64,000 nucleotides of DNA, from the NCBI RefSeq assembly GCF_003344785.1, contig NZ_QPMK01000003.1, positions 520,049 to 584,048 on the forward strand, written 5' to 3'. Position 1 is the first letter of the stretch. Each line of letters opens with the position of its first letter. Positions 9,211 to 17,426 of this stretch are shown one piece after another. This DNA is from Thalassococcus profundi. Lineage in GTDB: Bacteria > Pseudomonadota > Alphaproteobacteria > Rhodobacterales > Rhodobacteraceae. The position numbers were made by a program, and so were the translations under genes. The notes beneath the pieces were generated by a model. It was not told the DNA's origin and searched no databases. It was given only the letters and a program-made list of their open reading frames with translations.

Positions 9211-11369
9211 GAGCGGCGGTACTCCTTGGCGCTGCCGCCGGTGCTGAAGCCTTTCAGCGCGACGGTCAGGCCGAAATCTGTGGATGGTTCAAGGTTAGTC
9301 GATGAGGCAAAGCGGCGCGAGACCGAAAAGTTCACCTGCGCGCATTCGTTCTGGTATTCAAGCCCCAGCGCCGCCTTGGCGAAACGCCGGTCCGACAGGT
9401 CGTATTGCCAGCTTGCCTCGCCGGTCCAGTGCCGGTTGAGGTCGTAGCGGCCGTCAAAGCTCCATTCCGACACGCTGCCCTGCCGGTTCTCTTCGGGGTC
9501 GTTGACCAGCAGCAGGTAGGAAGCCGAGAAATCGAACCGGTCGGCAACCCAGCCCGCCCGGGCCTCGGCCTTGGAAAAGCGCAGATCCTCCAGGTCGAGC
9601 AGCCCGCGGGTTGAAAAGTTGAGGCCCGCGGCGTTCTGGATATAGCCGGCGATCAGGTAGTCCGAGACGCGGCTGTCCATGCCCGAGGAGCGGGTGAAGT
9701 CGGGCTCGTCCTCTTCGCGCCAGACCCGGCCCAGGGTCAGCCCGGCGCTCCAGCCCGCGGGCGCGTCGCGCAGGAACCGCAGGCCCACGGCGCCGATGCG
9801 CCCGCGCTCGCGGCGATCGGCGGCGGGAAAGCGCGACAGCGACAGCAGGTTGCCCTGGTCCAGCTCCACCCCGGTGCTTTCGTCGTTGGCCTGGCCCAAG
9901 CGCTCGCCCCCGACCCAGCCCAGCTGCGCCACCGGTTCCAGCAGGTAGCGGGTGCCGCCGTACCCCTGCCGGATCAGCGGCCAGCGCAGTTCCAGCGACG
10001 CGGCGGGGGTGATCTGGCTTACCCGCTCCGGTGTGGTGCTGTCCTGGTCGGTCCAGAAGGCATCGGCCCAGATGTAACCCTCGGCCCCGAGCCGCAGCCC
10101 GCCCGCGAGGGTCCAGCGGTTGCGCCAGCTGAGCTCTGCGGTGGTGCGGGTGACGTCGCGGCCGTCGACGATGAGGTCGTCATCCGTCCCGTCGACATCC
10201 AGGTCCGAGGGCCGGTAGTGGTTGTGCGCCACGGCGCCGATGCGGAATTCGCCGGGGATGCGCGGAAAGAAGAACCGCCGTTCGGCGCGCAGGTCGGTGA
10301 TGATCGACGGCTGGCTGACGTCGGGTTCGTCGTCGCGCAGGGATTCGGAATTGGTGATCCCGGCGGACAGCAGTTCGTTCCAGCGCACCCGGCTGAGCGT
10401 GACGGTGGAATAAAGCCGGTCGCTGTCGCCGTAGCCGTAATCGCTGAGATAGGAATCGTCGGTGGTGGATTGCAGCGAGAAGTCGAGCTTGAAGTCCCGG
10501 CCGAGGTCGAATTCGCCTTCGGCAAAGAGATAGCCGCGCATCTCGTCCCGCAGCAGCGTGTCCCGCGACAGCGCGCCGGTGAGGGTAATGCGCCCGTTGC
10601 GGAAGGCCTGTCGGTAGCGGCCTTCGAATGTCTGTGTCACCGGTGAAAAGTACGGCGTGATCGTCACGTCGCGGTGATCGCCGATGGGGATGAAGTAGGG
10701 CACCTTGATCCCGAACCCCAACAGAGACGTCGAGCGCACCGACGGAATCAGGAAGCCGCGGGCGCGCTCCAGCGTCGGGTCGGGCAGGCGCATGTAGGGC
10801 ACCCAGAAGATGGGCACGCGGCCGACGCGCAGGCTGGCATTCTCGAAATAGAGTTGCCGTTCCTCCTGGTCGTGGACGACGCGGGACGCGCGGATCTGCC
10901 AGAGCGGGGCCTTGGTGCCGCAGACCTGGCAGGAGGTGACCGCCACGCGCGACAGCTGCGTATAGCGGCCCTCGACCCGCCGCGCCTCGACCGAGGCGAG
11001 CTGCAGCTGTTCGTCGAGCACCATCCGCGCGCCGCGCAGCAGCCCGTCCTCGAGGTCGGAGCCCAGTTCGCCGCCGTCGGCCAGCAGTACGTTGCCCTGC
11101 GGATCGGTAACGCGCACCGGGCCGTCCAGCGACAGGCTGTCGGTGCTCTGGTCATAGACGATGCGCGTGGCGGTCAGACGCGTGCCGTCGTAGAGCGCCT
11201 CGACATTGCCTTCGGCGATCAGGCGGCTCTCGCCCTCGATCAGCACGCTGTCGGCGACCAGCAGGGCGGCATCCTCGGTCTGGGCCGCCGTGTCCTGCGC
11301 GCGCAGCGGCAGGCTGGCCAGGGCGGTCAGGATCAGGGTGGCAAGCGCCGTCCGGGACCAAGGCCGCAT
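9198..11369 (-). CDS. lptD: LPS-assembly outer-membrane protein LptD
   Basis: LptD is the beta-barrel that inserts lipopolysaccharide into the outer leaflet. The 723-residue protein begins with a signal peptide (MRPWSRTALATLI...), then an OstA-type jellyroll domain (VLIEGESRLIAEGNVEALYD), and a long C-terminal barrel. Cysteines at TSCQVC in the N-terminal part and at ECAQ and SCSY at the C-terminus are placed to form the inter-domain disulfides known for LptD. The ATG at 11369 overlaps the lptG stop by one base. The same frame is open a further 1.1 kb upstream, but that is the shadow of lptG. Confidence 0.95.
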   Translation of the reverse strand: MRPWSRTALATLILTALASLPLRAQDTAAQTEDAALLVADSVLIEGESRLIAEGNVEALYDGTRLTATRIVYDQSTDSLSLDGPVRVTDPQGNVLLADGGELGSDLEDGLLRGARMVLDEQLQLASVEARRVEGRYTQLSRVAVTSCQVCGTKAPLWQIRASRVVHDQEERQLYFENASLRVGRVPIFWVPYMRLPDPTLERARGFLIPSVRSTSLLGFGIKVPYFIPIGDHRDVTITPYFSPVTQTFEGRYRQAFRNGRITLTGALSRDTLLRDEMRGYLFAEGEFDLGRDFKLDFSLQSTTDDSYLSDYGYGDSDRLYSTVTLSRVRWNELLSAGITNSESLRDDEPDVSQPSIITDLRAERRFFFPRIPGEFRIGAVAHNHYRPSDLDVDGTDDDLIVDGRDVTRTTAELSWRNRWTLAGGLRLGAEGYIWADAFWTDQDSTTPERVSQITPAASLELRWPLIRQGYGGTRYLLEPVAQLGWVGGERLGQANDESTGVELDQGNLLSLSRFPAADRRERGRIGAVGLRFLRDAPAGWSAGLTLGRVWREEDEPDFTRSSGMDSRVSDYLIAGYIQNAAGLNFSTRGLLDLEDLRFSKAEARAGWVADRFDFSASYLLLVNDPEENRQGSVSEWSFDGRYDLNRHWTGEASWQYDLSDRRFAKAALGLEYQNECAQVNFSVSRRFASSTNLEPSTDFGLTVALKGFSTGGSAKEYRRSCSY

Positions 11370-12463
11370 CAGCCGTCCTCCATATGCAGGATCAGCCCCA
11401 GCGCCAGCAGCAAGGACGACAGGGGCGGGACCCAGGCAGCCATGACCGGAGTGATCTGGCCGTTCTCGCCGAGGATTTGCGCGAAGTTGCGGATGTAGTA
11501 AAGCCCGAAACCCAGCAGGATCGCCGCCAGTACCGCCACGCCGGTGCGCCCCAGCCGGCTGTGCCGCATCGTAAAGCCGGCGCCGACCAGCACCAGAGCC
11601 ACAAGGAACAGCGGTCGCGCCAGTTCCATCTGCAGCCAGACCTGATGCCTGCGTGCCGAGAACCCGGCGATCTCGAGGTCCGAGATGAAGGCCGGCAGAT
11701 CCCAGATCGACACCGACGACGGGTTGCCGAACCGGTCTCGAATGCTGTCCTGCGTCAGGGTCGAGGGAAGGCGCAGCAACCCGTAGGTCTCTGCCTGGGT
11801 TTCGGGATTGCCGCCGCTGCCCAGCGGCCAGGATTTCGCGTCGCGCAGCATCCAAGCGCCGTCGTCCAGCCGCGCCTCCGCCGCCTCGATCCGGCGGATG
11901 GGGCCGCCGCCGGGGGCATAGGCGACGAAGGTGACCTCGTAGAATTCCGTGGCCGACGGGTTGGCCCGCGAGGCGCGGATGACCGTCTGCGCGCCGCCAT
12001 CGCCCTGCCGCAGCCACAGCCCGTCGGCCCCGATCGACAGCGTGCTCGCGCCGCCGTTGTCGTAGCTTTCGGCCAGGTCGCTGTAGCGCTTCGAGGTGGC
12101 GGCGACGATGGGGTTGAACATCGCCACCGACAACGCCCCGACCACCAGCGCCACGCCCACCGGCCCGATCAGCGCCGCGAGGCCGGGCCGCCCGGCCGCC
12201 CGCGTCACCACCAGTTCGGACGACCGCGCAAGGCCCAGGAAAAGCGCGATGGCCGACAGGATCACCACCAGCGGCAGCAGCTGGTACAGCGACTGCGGCG
12301 CGTTCAGCAGGGTCAGTTGCAGAACCTGCCCGAAGCTGACCGTCTCGTCGAACATGCGCAACTGCTCGACCAGGTCCAGCAGCGCCACGAACAGGAAGAA
12401 GACGGCGAACATGCCGAGGAACACCCACAGGAAGCGGCGGGCAAAGTAGTAGTGCAGGATCAC
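11369..12463 (-). CDS. lptG: LPS export ABC transporter permease LptG
   Basis: Inner-membrane permease of the LptB2FG transporter that extracts LPS from the inner membrane and passes it to LptC. The 364-residue protein has N-terminal transmembrane helices (FLWVFLGMFAVFFLFVALL; LYQLLPLVVILSAIALFLGL), a periplasmic beta-jellyroll of about 170 residues, and C-terminal helices, the YjgP/YjgQ layout. Its start overlaps lptF by four bases and its stop overlaps lptD by one, indicating translational coupling. lptB and lptC are not in the window. Confidence 0.94.
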   Translation of the reverse strand: MILHYYFARRFLWVFLGMFAVFFLFVALLDLVEQLRMFDETVSFGQVLQLTLLNAPQSLYQLLPLVVILSAIALFLGLARSSELVVTRAAGRPGLAALIGPVGVALVVGALSVAMFNPIVAATSKRYSDLAESYDNGGASTLSIGADGLWLRQGDGGAQTVIRASRANPSATEFYEVTFVAYAPGGGPIRRIEAAEARLDDGAWMLRDAKSWPLGSGGNPETQAETYGLLRLPSTLTQDSIRDRFGNPSSVSIWDLPAFISDLEIAGFSARRHQVWLQMELARPLFLVALVLVGAGFTMRHSRLGRTGVAVLAAILLGFGLYYIRNFAQILGENGQITPVMAAWVPPLSSLLLALGLILHMEDG

Positions 12464-13626
12464 GCCGCCGCCTCCCGGTCCGGGCCGCCGGAGGGCGGCG
12501 CCGCGCGGGCCGGGCGGAACGGGCGGCTGGCATGGTGCAGCATGCCGATCGCCAGGCCCAGACCGACCACCGTCGGCAGGTAGATCAGCGGCCAGAGCGC
12601 CGCGTTGCCCCGCACCGGGTCGGTCACCGCCGATTCCACCAGCTTGACCACCACCAGAAGGAAGATCGCGCCGACGATCTGCTTGCCGACGCCGAAGCGG
12701 CTGAACCCGCCGAGCATCAGCGTCGAGAACCCGATGAGCGCCGCCACCACGCTCAGGAGCGGCTGCTGGAACCTCGAATGCAGCTCTTCCAGCACCTCGC
12801 CTAGCGTGTCGTCGGCTTCTTCCGCGATGGCCGCGGGGTCGGCGATCAGTTCCCTGGTCGGGATGTCCTCGATCTTGCGGCGCTTGTTGCCCTCTGCCGC
12901 GATCAGCGAATTCACGTTGTAGGTGAGGTCGGTGAAATTGGTGGTCGACAGCGTGTCGTCCCCGGCCTGGTAGGTCTGCGCCAGCCCGCTCTGCATCACC
13001 AGCTTGGCGCCTTCGGCGTCACTGATCAGGAAGGCGCGTTCGGCGGTGTAGCTGACCGTCCGGCCGTCCTGGCGCCTGTCCGACAGGAAGACGTCGCGCA
13101 ATTCGCCCTCGGGCGTGATTTCGCGGATGTAGAATGTGACGCGGTCCGCCGGATGCAGGAACATGCCCTCGCGCAGCAGCCGCGCGCTGACCGATCCCGA
13201 GATCTCGACCTCGCGCTCGCGCAGCTGGGCGTTCGAGTCGGGCACGAGGAAATGCGTGAGCACCGTCATCATCAGCGCCGCGATCAACCCGAAAACCAGC
13301 ACCGGACGGGCCAGCCGCCACGGAGAATAGCCGGTGGCCTGGACCACCGTCAGCTCGGATTCGGAGCTCAGGCGGTTTGTGACGTAGACCGCGGCGGCAA
13401 AAGCCGCCAGCGGCAGCACCAGCGCGATCACGTTGGGCAGGCTGAGCGCAGTGAACTCGAGGAACACGCCGGCGGAATGGCCGTCGGCGATCAGCCTGTC
13501 GAACAGGATCACGGCGCGGTTCACCCAGTAGACTGACACCAGCACCAGGGCGAAAAAGCCGAACAGCACCATGAGTTGCGACAGCATGTACCTGTCGAAT
13601 CTGGCCAACACGGTCCCCCCAAACAT
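12460..13626 (-). CDS. lptF: LPS export ABC transporter permease LptF
   Basis: Partner permease of LptG, first gene of the leftward operon. The 388-residue product has the YjgP/YjgQ layout: N-terminal helices (LMVLFGFFALVLVSVYWV), a periplasmic domain, then helices near 305-365. The conserved RFDRYML lies at residues 10-16. The ATG at 13626 has AAGG at a workable distance; a GTG at 13611 or TTG at 13608 would also fit and would remove five or six residues. It diverges from pepA across a 102-base gap that must hold both promoters. Confidence 0.92.
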   Translation of the reverse strand: MFGGTVLARFDRYMLSQLMVLFGFFALVLVSVYWVNRAVILFDRLIADGHSAGVFLEFTALSLPNVIALVLPLAAFAAAVYVTNRLSSESELTVVQATGYSPWRLARPVLVFGLIAALMMTVLTHFLVPDSNAQLREREVEISGSVSARLLREGMFLHPADRVTFYIREITPEGELRDVFLSDRRQDGRTVSYTAERAFLISDAEGAKLVMQSGLAQTYQAGDDTLSTTNFTDLTYNVNSLIAAEGNKRRKIEDIPTRELIADPAAIAEEADDTLGEVLEELHSRFQQPLLSVVAALIGFSTLMLGGFSRFGVGKQIVGAIFLLVVVKLVESAVTDPVRGNAALWPLIYLPTVVGLGLAIGMLHHASRPFRPARAAPPSGGPDREAAA

Positions 13627-13728
13627 CGAACCTTGCCGGACCCTAGCGGATCGGGTTCACGGGGAAAAGGTGGCTCTGGCCTTTGCCGCGCGGCGCCATT
13701 ACCTCTGGGGCAACAGAAAGGACCTGCC

Positions 13729-15198
13729 ATGACCGACCTGCGCCCGATCTCCTTCACCTCCGTGACCCTCGACGACCTGCCGGCGGCGGAGGGCCATGTC
13801 GCCGTCTGCGTCACGCCGGACGGCAAGCTGTCGCCCGGCGCGCGGCGGATCAACCGCCTGACCAAGGGCGCGCTGGACCGCGCGGTGCAGGGGGCCGCCT
13901 GGGAAAAACTGGGCGAGGGCGACGGGCTGAGCATCGGCTGGCCCACCGGCATGGCCGCGGAGGCGGTGCAGGTGGTGAAGCTGTCGCGCCGCCCTGCGGT
14001 GGAAGAGGCGCGCAAGGCGGGCGCGATGCTGGCGCGGCGCGCGGGGACCTCGGCGCTGCTGGTGCTGGCCGAAAGCACCCAGCGGGCCGAGGAGATGGCG
14101 CTGGGGCTGGCGCTGCGCGGCTACCGCTTCACCGATCACAAGACCGACAAGGGCGACACGCCCGCCGCGGCTGTGTTCCACTGCGCGAAGCCCGAAGAGG
14201 CCGAGGCCGCGGCGCAGACATCGCTTGCGCTGGCCGAGGGCATCGTGATGACCCGCGACCTGGTGAACGAGCCGGCCAACGTGCTCTCGACCACCGAATT
14301 CGCCCGCCGGCTGGAGGGTCTGCGGGACGTCGGTGTCGAGGTCGAGGTGATCGAGGAAGACCGGCTCGAGGAATTGGGCATGCGCGCCTTCCTCGCCGTG
14401 GGCAAGGGCTCGGTCACGCCGACGAAGCTGGTGGTCATGCGCTGGAACGGCGGCGACAAGGACGCCGCCCCGCTGGCGCTGGTGGGCAAGGGCGTGGTCT
14501 TCGACACCGGCGGCATTTCCCTCAAGCCCTCTGCGGGCATGGAATCGATGACCATGGACATGGGCGGCGCCGGGGTCGTGGCGGGCACGATGCACGCGCT
14601 GGCCAGGCGCGGCGCCAAGGCCAACGTGGTGGGCCTCGTGGGGCTGGTGGAGAACATGCCCGACGCTGCCGCCATGCGCCCGGGCGACGTGCTGCGGTCG
14701 ATGAAGGGCGACACGATCGAGATCATCTCGACCGATGCCGAAGGACGCCTCGTGCTTTGCGATGTGCTCTGGTACGCGCAGGAGACCTACAAGCCCAGGG
14801 CGATGATCAACCTCGCGACGCTGACCGGCGCCTGCATCGTGGCGCTGGGGCATGACAAGGCGGCGGTCTTCTCCAACAACGACGATTTCTGCGCGCAGTT
14901 CCTCAAGGCCGCCGAGGCCGAGCAGGAGGGCGCCTGGCGGATGCCGCTGGCCAAGCCCTATGCCGACCTCATCAAATCGCCCATCGCCGACATCAAGAAT
15001 TCCGGCGGCCGGCCCGCCAGCTCGATCACCGCGGCGGAGTTCCTGCACCGCTTCGTGAAACCGGAGGTGCCGTGGATCCACCTCGACATCGCCGGGGTCG
15101 CACAGGTGCCGCGCGACCTCACGCTGTCGCCCAAGGGCGCCAGCGGCTGGGGCGTGCTGTCGCTGAACCGGCTGGTGGCGGAGCGGTTCGAAGGGTGA
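13729..15198 (+). CDS. pepA: Leucyl aminopeptidase (M17)
   Basis: A cytosolic zinc/manganese aminopeptidase of 489 residues that releases N-terminal amino acids from peptides. The metal and catalytic region reads VGKGVVFDTGGISLKPS, then DMGGAGVV, and the signature box STDAEGRL, where the family normally has Asn as first residue; the metal-binding Asp and Glu are intact. The ATG at 13729 follows AAAGGACC by a few bases. holC begins 4 bases after its stop, as in many proteobacteria, where pepA-holC is a conserved pair. Confidence 0.95.
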   Translation: MTDLRPISFTSVTLDDLPAAEGHVAVCVTPDGKLSPGARRINRLTKGALDRAVQGAAWEKLGEGDGLSIGWPTGMAAEAVQVVKLSRRPAVEEARKAGAMLARRAGTSALLVLAESTQRAEEMALGLALRGYRFTDHKTDKGDTPAAAVFHCAKPEEAEAAAQTSLALAEGIVMTRDLVNEPANVLSTTEFARRLEGLRDVGVEVEVIEEDRLEELGMRAFLAVGKGSVTPTKLVVMRWNGGDKDAAPLALVGKGVVFDTGGISLKPSAGMESMTMDMGGAGVVAGTMHALARRGAKANVVGLVGLVENMPDAAAMRPGDVLRSMKGDTIEIISTDAEGRLVLCDVLWYAQETYKPRAMINLATLTGACIVALGHDKAAVFSNNDDFCAQFLKAAEAEQEGAWRMPLAKPYADLIKSPIADIKNSGGRPASSITAAEFLHRFVKPEVPWIHLDIAGVAQVPRDLTLSPKGASGWGVLSLNRLVAERFEG

Positions 15199-15202
15199 CC
15201 CG

Positions 15203-15661
15203 ATGGGCGCGGCCTATTTCTACCACCTGACCCGCCGCCCGCTGGAGGCGACCTTGCCGCAGCTTCTGGACCGCGCGCGCGGTGCCGGCTGGCGGGTGGC
15301 GGTGCGCGGCACCGACGCGGCGCGGCTCGACTGGCTGGACGAAAAGCTCTGGCTCGGTCCCGAGGACGGGTTCCTGCCGCACGGCCGGGCGGGCGGGCCG
15401 CATGATGCGGCGCAGCCGGTGTTGCTGACCGACCGTGCCGAGGCCGGCAACGATCCGGCCTGCGTCATGGCCATCGACGGCGCCGAGGTGAGTGCCGAAG
15501 AGGTCAGGCGGCTGGAACGGGTGTGCATCCTTTTCGACGGCAACGATGCGCAGGCGGTACAGGTGGCGCGCGGCCAATGGAAGGCGCTGACCGGCGCGGG
15601 CTGCTCGGCACAATACTGGTCCGAGGAATCGGGGCGCTGGGAGAAGAAGGCGGAGGCGTGA
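15203..15661 (+). CDS. holC: DNA polymerase III chi subunit
   Basis: HolC links the clamp loader to single-stranded-DNA-binding protein at the replication fork. The 152-residue protein matches the alphaproteobacterial form: FYHLTRRPLEATLPQLL at the start, DEKLWLG in the middle and a C-terminal QYWSEESGRWEKK. Four bases separate it from pepA, so they share a transcript. It is followed by a dense cluster of palindromes that may end the transcript. Confidence 0.93.
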   Translation: MGAAYFYHLTRRPLEATLPQLLDRARGAGWRVAVRGTDAARLDWLDEKLWLGPEDGFLPHGRAGGPHDAAQPVLLTDRAEAGNDPACVMAIDGAEVSAEEVRRLERVCILFDGNDAQAVQVARGQWKALTGAGCSAQYWSEESGRWEKKAEA

Positions 15662-15782
15662 GCCGGACATCTCGAGATGTCCGGCACGTTTTTCTCGAGA
15701 AAAACGCATCTCTTGCGAAGAGGCCGGCCTGTGGTGCAGCGAAAATCTCGAGATTTTCGCACCGGTTTTCTCGAGAAAACCG
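15662..15782. repeat. Array of four perfect palindromes centred on CTCGAG
   Basis: Four perfect dyads lie between the convergent holC and protease genes: 15662-15685 (24 bp, arm GCCGGACATCTC), 15687-15706 (20 bp, arm CGTTTTTCTC), 15739-15760 (22 bp, arm GCGAAAATCTC) and 15763-15782 (20 bp, arm CGGTTTTCTC). All share the same central CTCGAG. They form two composite units, each with one ATCTCGAGAT-centred and one TTCTCGAGAA-centred dyad, 1 or 2 bases apart, with 32 bases between units. A role as bidirectional terminator or protein-binding array is inference. Confidence 0.9.
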
Positions 15783-15790
15783 ATGCCGGG

Positions 15791-16372
15791 TCAGCGTTCG
15801 AGCACAAGTTTTCCGCCCGAGATCTCCAGCCGGTCGAAGCGCTGGAGATAGGACATGCCCAACAGGCTCTGCTGCATTTCGCCGGAATTCACAAAGGCGC
15901 GCACATCGCGGTCGGTGAAGGGGCCGATCGACACCCGGTCGAGCGTCACCGAGGCCGTGCGCACAAGCCCGTTGGCGGTCATCGCCTCGGACAGATAGCT
16001 CAGGTCGCGGGTGCGCAGACCGGCCTTTTCGGCATCCTCTTCGGTCAGCACCATGCCCGTGGCGCCGGTATCGACCACGAAAAACGTGGGCGCGCCGTTG
16101 ATGTCGAGGGTCACGTAATAATGCCCGTCGGGCGCGCGCGGCAATTCGATCTTGCCTTCCTCGGCAAAGACCGACTGCTGCGGGCGCACGGTCTGGCGGA
16201 TGTCGTCCCAAAGCCCGATGGCCGCCACGGTGCCCAGGAAGATCAGACCCCAGGCCGCCATCTGCTGAAGCTTCTTACCCAGGGATTCGCGGTTCTGCAC
16301 GAAGACCCAGAACACCAGCACCGCGCCCAAGAGCCCCAGATAGGCCAGATTTCCATATTCCATCGACGACAT
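15791..16372 (-). CDS. Membrane-anchored retropepsin-like aspartic protease (TIGR02281 type)
   Basis: A 193-residue protein with two N-terminal hydrophobic helices (LAYLGLLGAVLVFWVFV and MAAWGLIFLGTVAAIGLW) followed by a clan AA aspartic protease domain with the catalytic motif VVDTGATGMVL near residues 104-114 and the closing LLGMSYLQRFDRLEI. Proteins of this type act as dimers like retroviral proteases; physiological substrates are unknown. It converges on holC, and the palindrome array sits 8 bases beyond its stop. Confidence 0.87.
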   Translation of the reverse strand: MSSMEYGNLAYLGLLGAVLVFWVFVQNRESLGKKLQQMAAWGLIFLGTVAAIGLWDDIRQTVRPQQSVFAEEGKIELPRAPDGHYYVTLDINGAPTFFVVDTGATGMVLTEEDAEKAGLRTRDLSYLSEAMTANGLVRTASVTLDRVSIGPFTDRDVRAFVNSGEMQQSLLGMSYLQRFDRLEISGGKLVLER

Positions 16373-16431
16373 GTGATCCCTCCTCTTCAGGGGGTATCTA
16401 GGGTGCCGGAGGCTTGCGGAAAAGGGCGGCG

Positions 16432-17052
16432 TCAGCCCACGACGCCCACCGCGCGCAGCCCGTCGAGCACGAATTGCACCGAAAGCGCCGCCAGCAGCAT
16501 GCCCAGAAGCCGGGTGACCACGGTGATGCCGGTCTTGCCGAGGGCGCGTTCGATCACGCCCGCCATCAGGAAGAACGCGAGTGCGATCAACAGCACGCCC
16601 ACCATCGTCCCCAGCACCGACACGATGCCGGTCGCGTCATCGGCCTGGCCCATCAGCAGGATCACCGAGGTGATCGCGCCCGGACCCGCCAACAGCGGGA
16701 TCGCCAGCGGGAAGACGGAGGGATCGGGAAAGTCCTCTTCGGCCTCCGCGGTGTTCTCGCGCCGCCTGGTGCGCCGTTCGAAGAGCATGTCGAGCGCCGT
16801 CAGGAACAGCAGGATGCCACCTGCGATACGGAAGGCTGGCATGGAGATGCCGATGAAGCCCAGCACCTGTTCGCCGAAAAAGGCGAAGAGACACAGCAGC
16901 GCCGCGGCGATGGCACAGGCACGCAGGGCCACCGCACGGCGATGGCGCGCAGTGGCGCCCGAGGTCAGCGCGATGAAGACCGGGGTAAGGCCGATCGGGT
17001 CCATCACCACGAACAACGTGACGAAGGCAGAGATCAGGAAGGCACTGTCCAT
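16432..17052 (-). CDS. MarC family integral membrane protein
   Basis: A 206-residue protein with about six membrane-spanning helices in the MarC (UPF0056) pattern. It begins FLISAFVTLFVVMDPIGLTP, the conserved first helix with the DPIG motif, and later has PLAIPLLAGPGAITSVILL. Despite the name, MarC proteins have no proven role in antibiotic resistance and are viewed as possible small-molecule transporters. The stretch at about residues 92-110 (RRTRRRENTAEAEEDF) is a charged cytoplasmic loop. Confidence 0.88.
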   Translation of the reverse strand: MDSAFLISAFVTLFVVMDPIGLTPVFIALTSGATARHRRAVALRACAIAAALLCLFAFFGEQVLGFIGISMPAFRIAGGILLFLTALDMLFERRTRRRENTAEAEEDFPDPSVFPLAIPLLAGPGAITSVILLMGQADDATGIVSVLGTMVGVLLIALAFFLMAGVIERALGKTGITVVTRLLGMLLAALSVQFVLDGLRAVGVVG

Positions 17053-17426
17053 GGGTCCGCTTTAGGGGGCGGCGCTCTGCGAAGCAAGAGACGTCCAGGA
17101 AAGCCGCGCGTGGCGCGGCTACGAGAGACGCTGTCTCTCGTGCTCTCTGGAGTTTATCGGCAAGATGAAGCGGGGGGTGCGACCGCGGCGGAGGGATCGC
17201 GGGGAGGGAGCAGCGTTGGTGTTTTCCGTACGGTCTTCTTGCCGCGTGCCGAAGCGGTCCGGCGAGGACAAGCGGGACACCGGTCGGATCGGCGCGTTGC
17301 ATCACGTCTTGACGCGGGAGCCGCCACCGCACCCGAACCGATGGCGCCTTCAGTGGGCAACCGTGTGGTGGTCTTTTAGCTCGTGACGCCACATGAAGCG
17401 CGGCACGGCCTTGGCCGCCGGCGGGC
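17053..17426. other. Intergenic region with one repeat A copy, no gene recognised
   Basis: This gap lies between the start of the marC-like gene and the end of the ABC-F gene, both leftward. It contains repeat A copy 1 (17102-17170). The remaining stretch, about 250 bases, has several short open frames in both directions, none with a recognisable domain, consistent codon use or a convincing ribosome-binding site. It must also hold the marC promoter, but no clear hexamers stand out. Confidence 0.6.
17102..17170 (+). repeat. Repeat A copy 1 (two hairpins plus conserved tail)
   Basis: Hairpin 1 is AGCCGCGC-GTG-GCGCGGCT (17102-17120). Hairpin 2 has arms ACGAGAGAC and GTCTCTCGT with loop GCT (17121-17141). 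A 29-base tail follows, ending GGCAAGATGAAG (17142-17170). The last 50 bases are identical in the copies at 19962-20030, 49458-49520 and 51122-51184; hairpin 1 differs but always stays self-complementary. This copy lies upstream of the marC-like gene, in the opposite orientation to it. Confidence 0.92.

Noticed and set aside
9198..12533. A single 1111-residue open frame covering lptD and most of lptG
   Set aside because: Only the part from 11369 leftward is LptD-like and begins with a signal peptide; the upstream part is an out-of-frame shadow of lptG, rich in A, R, G and P.
15662..15782. CRISPR array
   Set aside because: The palindromes differ in flanks and are not spaced by similar-sized unique spacers; only the hexamer core is shared. 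No cas gene is in the window.
17154..17360. 68-residue open frame on the minus strand between marC-like and ABC-F genes
   Set aside because: Overlaps repeat A, is low-complexity in A, P, R and S, and has no ribosome-binding site.
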